Shown here piece by piece: positions 62,483-64,000 of a stretch of 64,000 bases of DNA. The DNA is taken from assembly GCA_963674475.2 (NCBI GenBank), contig CAXXFQ010000024.1, positions 62,001 to 126,000 of the forward strand, written 5' to 3'. Positions within the stretch are counted from its first letter, which is position 1. Every line of letters begins with the position of its first letter. The translations under genes and the position numbers were made by a program. The stretch is from CAXXFQ01 sp963674475 (GTDB lineage Bacteria; Planctomycetota; Planctomycetia; Pirellulales; Thermoguttaceae). Below the pieces are notes generated by a model. The model saw nothing but the letters and a program-made list of their open reading frames with translations. It was not told the origin of the DNA and ran no database searches.

Positions 62483-64000
62483 ATGGCGAAACGCTGGCGT
62501 ATTCGACCTCATGATTCCGACCGTATTGAAGCCTTGGCCCGGGCGGCCGGGGTCTCGTATGTCTTGGCCGAATTGCTCGTGGTGCGTGGTATTACCGAGC
62601 CGGCGGCCATTTCGTCGTTTTTGGAGCCGAAACTTGTCTCGCTCCATGACCCGGGGCTGCTTCCCGGGTGTGAGGTGGCGGCCCAGCAGATTCACGAAGC
62701 GATCAGGGCCGGGCGCCGGATTGTCATTTACGGCGATTACGACGTTGACGGGATCACCTCGACCTCGCTTTTGTGGCGGTGTTTCAAAATGCTCGGCGCC
62801 GATGTCGGGTACTATATCCCCCTCCGGCAGGAGGAAGGGTACGGGTTGAATCTGGAGGCGGTTCGGAAGTTGGCTGCCGGCGAAGGGACCATTCGGCCCG
62901 CGGAGATGATCGTGACGGTTGATTGTGGGATCAATAGCACGGCCGAAGCGGCTCTGGCGGCCGAGCTGGGGGTCGAGCTGATTGTGACCGACCATCACCA
63001 GCCGGGCGAGGTACTTCCACAGGCGTCGGCCGTGGTCCATCCGCGGTTGCCGGGGACGGACTATCCGTTTGGAGGGCTTGCCGGAGTTGGCGTCGCGTAT
63101 AAACTTGCCTGGGCGCTGTGCCAACACGCCAGTCAGGCGGTGCGGGTCGGCGAGCGGATGCGCCGTTTCCTCCTTGAGGCGACCGGGTTGGCGGCGATCG
63201 GGACGGTGGCCGACATGGTTCCGTTGGTCGACGAAAACCGGCCGCTGGTCACGTTCGGGCTGGAGAGTCTCAAAGCGCGTCCGATTTTGGGGATCGAAGC
63301 GTTGGCTCGAACGGCCAAAATCGACCACAAACACCATTACAAGGCCGAGGATGTCGGTTTCTCGCTGGGACCGCGGCTCAATGCGGCCGGACGGTTGGGA
63401 CAGGCCCGTTTGGCGGTCGAGTTATTGATTTCCGACGACCGGGACCGGGCCGACGAACTGGCCGTTTACATGGACAAACTCAACGCCGATCGTCAATCGC
63501 TCGAACGGCGGATGACCCTGGCGGCAAACAAACAGATCAAACACCGTTTCGACCCGGCCCAAGATGCGGCGATGGTGCTGGCCGACCCGAGCTGGAACCC
63601 GGGAGTGATCGGGATTGTCGCCGGACGGTTGGCGGAAAAGTACCATCGGCCGGTGATTATGGTCGCCTGTGACAAGGTTGGCACGCGTCCGGCGGTCGGT
63701 TCGGGCCGAAGCGTTCCGGGGTTGAATCTGGCCGACGCGCTGACAGCTTGCGAAAGTTATTTATTAGGTCACGGGGGACACGCGGCCGCCGCCGGGTTGC
63801 AGATCGACGAAGGGCGAATCGACGCTTTTCGCGAGGCGTTTTGCGACTACGTGGCTGCCAAACAGGCGGATGTCGATACGACGCCCGAACTGGTTATAGA
63901 CGGCGAAGCGCCGTTTAGCAGCTTGACGGCGCGAGCGGTTCGCGAGATCGAGCGGATGGCCCCGTTTGGTCAGGGGAACCCGCGACCGGTGCTTTGCACG
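62483..64000 (+). CDS. recJ: Single-stranded-DNA exonuclease RecJ, 5' part (runs off the window)
   Basis: 506 codons are open to the window end, so the gene is incomplete here. DHH-family motifs are all visible: IYGDYDVDGITS near residue 77, TVDCGIN near 145, VTDHHQPG near 164, and the DHHA1-like GHGGHAAAAGLQ near 430. RecJ degrades single-stranded DNA 5' to 3' in recombination and mismatch repair. The first in-frame ATG at 62483 fits the usual N-terminus. Confidence 0.93.
   Translation, partial: MAKRWRIRPHDSDRIEALARAAGVSYVLAELLVVRGITEPAAISSFLEPKLVSLHDPGLLPGCEVAAQQIHEAIRAGRRIVIYGDYDVDGITSTSLLWRCFKMLGADVGYYIPLRQEEGYGLNLEAVRKLAAGEGTIRPAEMIVTVDCGINSTAEAALAAELGVELIVTDHHQPGEVLPQASAVVHPRLPGTDYPFGGLAGVGVAYKLAWALCQHASQAVRVGERMRRFLLEATGLAAIGTVADMVPLVDENRPLVTFGLESLKARPILGIEALARTAKIDHKHHYKAEDVGFSLGPRLNAAGRLGQARLAVELLISDDRDRADELAVYMDKLNADRQSLERRMTLAANKQIKHRFDPAQDAAMVLADPSWNPGVIGIVAGRLAEKYHRPVIMVACDKVGTRPAVGSGRSVPGLNLADALTACESYLLGHGGHAAAAGLQIDEGRIDAFREAFCDYVAAKQADVDTTPELVIDGEAPFSSLTARAVREIERMAPFGQGNPRPVLCT

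Noticed and set aside
62370..62849. Plus-strand ORF overlapping the start of recJ
   Set aside because: A shadow frame; the recJ frame contains the DHH motifs and continues to the window end.

Overview
The window looks like a chromosomal segment of a planctomycete. This is an inference from gene content, not from any search. The supporting content is a cytochrome-type protein resembling the hydrazine synthase alpha subunit, a prenyltransferase-repeat protein with an N-terminal anchor, a Tat-exported TIM-barrel sugar isomerase, an excisionase-type HTH fused to a receiver domain, a PQQ-like beta-propeller protein, an EF-hand secreted protein and TadE/TadG-like proteins. Genes are spaced widely, intergenic regions are long, and strong Shine-Dalgarno sequences are irregular. 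An NAD-linked [FeFe] hydrogenase operon suggests anaerobic or fermentative metabolism.

Layout. 1-820: gene-free repeat region. 821-8300: frame-shifted transglutaminase gene, LutB-like Fe-S protein, cation/proton antiporter, CPBP protease, small membrane protein, exported beta-helix protein. 8528-18937 (all minus): glgX, MBL-fold hydrolase, scpA, ilvE, then a tight lysS / LolC-like permease / LolD-like ATPase unit. 19344-31633: prenyltransferase-repeat protein, HTH-receiver protein, TraB-like protein, PQQ propeller protein, rpmG, aroK, prepilin peptidase, zinc-ribbon protein, crcB, EF-hand protein, Tat-exported sugar isomerase. 31972-35342 (minus): two TadE-like proteins and a TadG/vWA protein. 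35808-40971: TolC/NodT-type outer-membrane lipoprotein, a repeat-rich spacer, and the HZS-alpha-like dihaem protein. 40989-42297 (minus): an XRE repressor gene followed by three tandem paralogous membrane proteins. 42482-48232 (minus): hydC-hydB-hydA, with HydB fused to a GltD-like flavoprotein. 48805-64000: panB, DEAD-box helicase, solitary fliG, truncated mutS running into convergent gatC, xseA, bifunctional nuclease, a degenerate histidine-kinase-like protein, ftsH, and the 5' part of recJ, which runs off the end.

Best candidates for new biology: (1) the XRE plus three-paralog membrane operon, with a clear sigma70 promoter and an adjacent inverted repeat; (2) the HydB-GltD fusion in the hydrogenase operon; (3) the pseudokinase-like protein whose C-terminus resembles a degenerate GGDEF domain; (4) the mutS/gatC junction, where the end of MutS is missing; (5) two unrelated dispersed repeat families, each with copies about 31-37 kb apart. 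No tRNA, rRNA, CRISPR array or insertion sequence was recognised.
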